From the NCBI GenBank assembly GCA_003135495.1, contig PLBX01000294.1, forward strand, positions 1 to 8,164: DNA of 8,164 nt, given 5' to 3'. The position numbers and the translations under genes are program-made. Under the pieces are notes generated by a model. It made no database searches. It saw only the letters and a program-made list of their open reading frames with translations, and had not been told where the DNA came from. Of this stretch, positions 5,542 through 8,164 are shown one piece after another. Every line of letters begins with the position of its first letter. Position 1 is the first letter of the stretch. This DNA is from Acidobacteriaceae bacterium. Its GTDB lineage: Bacteria > Acidobacteriota > Terriglobia > Terriglobales > Acidobacteriaceae.

Positions 5542-7725
5542 ATGAAAAAGCATCGAGAATTTATCGCTCATCAATTGTTGCTATCCCTTGTTTTGGCCTT
5601 GACCACAGGTTGGTTGAGCGGGTGCGGATCCTCGGCAGCTAGTCCACCTCCGCCGGCCGCGCCGACAGTTAGTTTGGCTGCTTCGCCCACCACGGTTACG
5701 GTTGGGTCGAGCGCAACCTTAACGTGGACGTCGAAGAACGCTGCCTCTGCCGCGATTAACAATGGTATCGGGACAGTCGCGCCGGCCGGGAGCACAACTG
5801 TGGCTCCCACTCAAACCACCACCTACACCATCACTGTCACCGGAAGCGGGACCACTACGGCCACCGCCCAAGCTACGGTTACTGTGACGCCTGTCGCTAC
5901 ACCCACCGTCACCATAAGCGCGAATCCGACTTCGATCAGTGCCGGGCAGTCGAGCACGCTGACGGTGACCGCTACGAATTCGACGAATGTGGTGATTACC
6001 GACAACGTGGATTCGAACAGCTATCCGCTGGCACAGAGCGGAGGAACGCAGAGCGTTAGTCCGACGGCCACGACAATTTACACGGCGACTGCAACAGGAC
6101 CGAACAATCAAACGGCCACCGCAGCCGTGACGGTGACAATAAGTTCAGGAGGTGGAAGTCTCAATTCCATCAACCACGTCATCTTCATGCTGCAGGAGAA
6201 CCGCACCTTCGATACTTATTTCGGCATGCTGAATCCTTATCGCCACGCGCTAGGTTTTAATATCGGAGACGACGGGAAAGACTATGAAGTGGATGGCATC
6301 GACGACAAGCTAAGCACCATCACCGACACTGACGATGAAGGCGACGCTTATCCGCTTTTCAAGTTCACGACCAGCTGCATCGACGATGAGACCTCGGCGT
6401 GGCTGGAAAGTTACGGTGACGTCAATCGCTACGATTTTCAGCCTACCCGCCAGATCCTAACCGATGGCTTCGTCCACACCGCGGAAGGCTTCGCGAAGAG
6501 CTGCGCGGCTTCTGGCACATGTTCCGGAAATTTCACCGATCTGACAGGGCGGCGCTCGATGGGGTACTACGATCAAACTTATCTCAACTATTACTACTAC
6601 ATGGCCTCACAATTCGCGTTGTCTGATCGTTGGTTTTCGCCCGTCTCCAGCAAGAGCATTCCCAACCGCATTGCAACTTTCACCGGCGGTACCACCCAGG
6701 GTTTGGTCCGGGACCCCGGCAATGATGACCACCTTAACCAGCTCAATATTGGCTCCATTTTTCAGGAACTTGAACAGGCGAAGGTGTCGTGGAAGGTGTA
6801 CTACACTGTCACCGACGGCTCTTGCCTCAACGATGATGAATGCTCGATCTCGTTGGGCGCCCGCTATCCGGCGACCGTCTTCGTCTACTTCACTTACTCT
6901 CATCAGTTCTTGTACGGAAACCCAACTGGTGCCCCCTGTACCGGCACTACGCAGGCATCCAGCGTGGTGGGCGATACCACGAACTCCTTCTGCATTGATC
7001 CAAACCACGTTGCACCGGTCTCGCAGTTCTTCAGCGATATGAGCAAGGGCACACTGCCCAGTTTCGCTTTCATTGAAGCCGGGTACGGCAATAACGACGA
7101 GCATCCCGGGTCGGGGCAATCGATTTTGGCCGGTCAGTCCCAGGTGGCGAACATTCTGAACACCTTCATGGCCAGCTCTTCATGGAAGGATTCGGTTTTT
7201 TTTCTCAGCTACGATGAAGGCGGCGGACCCTACGATCATGTGCCGCCCGTACCCGGCCACTCCAACGACAACAGCGATGCCGCGCTCGGAACCATCCCTG
7301 ATATCTCGCAGATCGCGGTCAACGCGGACAGCTTCTTTCCCTGCGTGCCAAGCGGCGGAACAGCGACGCCGCATTGCGATCTCACGCAGAATGACCCCGG
7401 CGCCAATGCCGGTGACGCCGCCGCTGTCCAGGGCTTTGCGGCACAACTTGGCTTCCGCTTGCCGAACATGATCGTCTCGCCTTTTACGCGCCGGCATTAT
7501 GTTTCGCATACCCCGATGGACCACACGGCGGTGATCAAGCTTGTCGAAAGCCGATTTATCGGCGTCTCCGCCCATCTGACTCTTCGAGATGCCGCGCAGC
7601 CCGATCTGCTGGAGTTTTTCGACTTCGATAACTTGCCGTGGGCTGCGCCGCCAGTACCACCCAGTCCGGTTACTTCGGCGACGCTGGGCTATGATCCCTG
7701 CCACCCCGCGAACCTAGGGCCGTGA
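5542..7725 (+). CDS. Secreted lipoprotein phosphoesterase (phospholipase C / acid phosphatase family) with two Ig-like domains
   Basis: The 727-residue enzyme should hydrolyse phosphate esters, possibly phospholipids, outside the cytoplasm. Residues 1-28 form a lipoprotein signal with lipobox LSGC (Cys28 lipidated). A Pro-rich spacer follows, then two Thr/Ser-rich Ig-like repeats at about 41-116 and 121-200, a Gly linker (203-205) and a catalytic domain of the PF04185 phosphoesterase type at about 208-695. Its marks are INHVIFMLQENRTFDTYFG (Glu219 and Asn220 are metal ligands in relatives), KSIPNRIATFTGG with Ser372 at the position of the Ser/Thr nucleophile, EHPGSG (520-525), FFLSYDEGGGPYDHVPP (Asp558, Glu559, His566) and HTPMDHTAVIKLVESRF (656-672). 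In this family Asp/Glu and His residues at these places bind metal or act in catalysis, so the enzyme looks active. The start ATG 5542 fits the signal peptide, though no clear Shine-Dalgarno site is seen. The substrate cannot be told from sequence. Phosphate control is plausible but no Pho box was recognised. Confidence 0.92.
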   Translation: MKKHREFIAHQLLLSLVLALTTGWLSGCGSSAASPPPPAAPTVSLAASPTTVTVGSSATLTWTSKNAASAAINNGIGTVAPAGSTTVAPTQTTTYTITVTGSGTTTATAQATVTVTPVATPTVTISANPTSISAGQSSTLTVTATNSTNVVITDNVDSNSYPLAQSGGTQSVSPTATTIYTATATGPNNQTATAAVTVTISSGGGSLNSINHVIFMLQENRTFDTYFGMLNPYRHALGFNIGDDGKDYEVDGIDDKLSTITDTDDEGDAYPLFKFTTSCIDDETSAWLESYGDVNRYDFQPTRQILTDGFVHTAEGFAKSCAASGTCSGNFTDLTGRRSMGYYDQTYLNYYYYMASQFALSDRWFSPVSSKSIPNRIATFTGGTTQGLVRDPGNDDHLNQLNIGSIFQELEQAKVSWKVYYTVTDGSCLNDDECSISLGARYPATVFVYFTYSHQFLYGNPTGAPCTGTTQASSVVGDTTNSFCIDPNHVAPVSQFFSDMSKGTLPSFAFIEAGYGNNDEHPGSGQSILAGQSQVANILNTFMASSSWKDSVFFLSYDEGGGPYDHVPPVPGHSNDNSDAALGTIPDISQIAVNADSFFPCVPSGGTATPHCDLTQNDPGANAGDAAAVQGFAAQLGFRLPNMIVSPFTRRHYVSHTPMDHTAVIKLVESRFIGVSAHLTLRDAAQPDLLEFFDFDNLPWAAPPVPPSPVTSATLGYDPCHPANLGP

Positions 7726-7795
7726 CCCGTTGCTGTGGCACCAATGTAATCCCAGACCTCACTTGAGAACTTCCTATGCCAGACATCTCGCGGAC

Positions 7796-7993
7796 TTGAA
7801 TAAAAATCTAGCGCGACTGTTACAGCAGACCATGAAGGAAACCGATCCGGTGGAGTATGACAAACTCGGCGCTGAAATCTGGCGAGTCCTCCGTGAACAA
7901 GAACGTCTTAGCGATTCCCTGAGACAGACAGTTTCCAGTGCTCCCCGCCTTACGTGCAGCCCCCAAGGGCAAGCCGCCAAGACTCACGGATGA
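7796..7993 (+). CDS. Small hypothetical helical protein
   Basis: The frame ends at TGA 7991-7993. With TTG 7796 as start it has 65 residues; with the only in-frame ATG (7832) it has 53. No Shine-Dalgarno site decides between them. The TTG is preferred slightly because LNKNLARLLQQTMKETDPVEYDKLGAEIWRVLREQERLSDSLRQ reads as one continuous amphipathic helix pair with heptad-like Leu spacing. The tail (SSAPRLTCSPQGQAAKTHG) is polar. It has no signal peptide or membrane segment. It starts 70 bases after the phosphoesterase on the same strand and might be co-transcribed, since no terminator lies between. The family is not recognised, and spurious coding cannot be excluded. Confidence 0.45.
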   Translation: MNKNLARLLQQTMKETDPVEYDKLGAEIWRVLREQERLSDSLRQTVSSAPRLTCSPQGQAAKTHG

Positions 7994-8061
7994 CTTCTTG
8001 GGCGTAATGATGTCGCTTCGAGCTATTTGGGTCACTTAGGCCAATTTACGAAATCAGGCGT

Positions 8062-8164
8062 GGCTGTTGAAAAAGTCCATTTTTCTCAAAACAACCGAAA
8101 TTTGGGGGATAGAAAATGTCTAGGAAAACCGAGAAAGTCGTTTGTAGGGCATCCTGACGCGATT
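8062..8164. mobile_element. Possible end of an insertion sequence, truncated by the window edge
   Basis: From GGCTGTTGAAAAAGTCC (8062-8078) onward the base composition turns AT-rich, unlike the coding DNA to the left. A GGCTGTTGAAAAAGT-like end is, to my knowledge, common at termini of several transposon families, which is why this is suspected. No transposase sequence is visible: the minus strand holds only short open frames ending near 8080-8130. The partner end would lie outside the window. It could equally be a dispersed non-coding repeat. Confidence 0.3.

Noticed and set aside
6607..7704. Long minus-strand open frames (170 and 174 codons) inside the phosphoesterase
   Set aside because: They are antisense to strongly conserved catalytic motifs in GC-rich DNA and have no recognisable domain of their own.
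8116..8157. 13-residue ORF MSRKTEKVVCRAS with a GGGGGA site six bases upstream
   Set aside because: The ribosome-site match is good but the ORF is too short to support, and it lies in the suspected mobile-element end.
1..8164. CRISPR array, tRNA, rRNA, toxin-antitoxin or phage defence system
   Set aside because: No regularly spaced repeats, no cloverleaf or rRNA-like sequence, and no defence-type domain was seen on either strand.

Overview
The window looks like chromosomal DNA of a Gram-negative soil bacterium, most likely an acidobacterium of the Terriglobales/Koribacter type. This is inferred from gene architectures, not from a marker gene. The pointers are an outer-membrane barrel + Ig-like + OmpA fusion, a Pro-rich PEP-CTERM protein, a PilZ protein with an atypical motif, a DUF3494 ice-binding-like protein, and a lipoprotein phosphoesterase carrying Ig-like domains. 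Nearly every recognisable product is exported or acts at the envelope.

Layout, left to right. 1-564 (+) is the 3' part of a DUF3494 protein. 677-2482 (+) is an OmpA-family outer-membrane protein with its own Shine-Dalgarno site, closed by a clear intrinsic terminator at 2505-2529. 2838-3749 (-) encodes a 303-residue protein with a C-terminal PEP-CTERM-type sorting tail; it starts at TTG behind a good Shine-Dalgarno site. 4171-4554 (-) is a small PilZ-domain protein. 4555-5541 is a gene-poor stretch whose minus strand holds a doubtful 74-residue ORF and a clear two-knuckle zinc-ribbon micro-gene, in which the first zinc-binding Cys codon is replaced by TGA. 5542-7725 (+) is a 727-residue secreted lipoprotein phosphoesterase (phospholipase C/acid phosphatase superfamily). 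A small helical ORF follows at 7796-7993. The last ~100 bases are AT-richer and resemble the end of an insertion sequence.

The genes do not form one obvious operon: strands alternate and gaps are long. A shared surface theme is plausible but is inference. The OmpA protein would tie the outer membrane to peptidoglycan, the PEP-CTERM protein would be an exosortase substrate, the PilZ protein would be a possible c-di-GMP effector with a degenerate motif, and the phosphoesterase would release phosphate outside the cytoplasm. I found no tRNA, rRNA, CRISPR array, toxin-antitoxin pair or phage module. The most unusual single feature is the in-frame TGA at the ligand Cys of the zinc ribbon.
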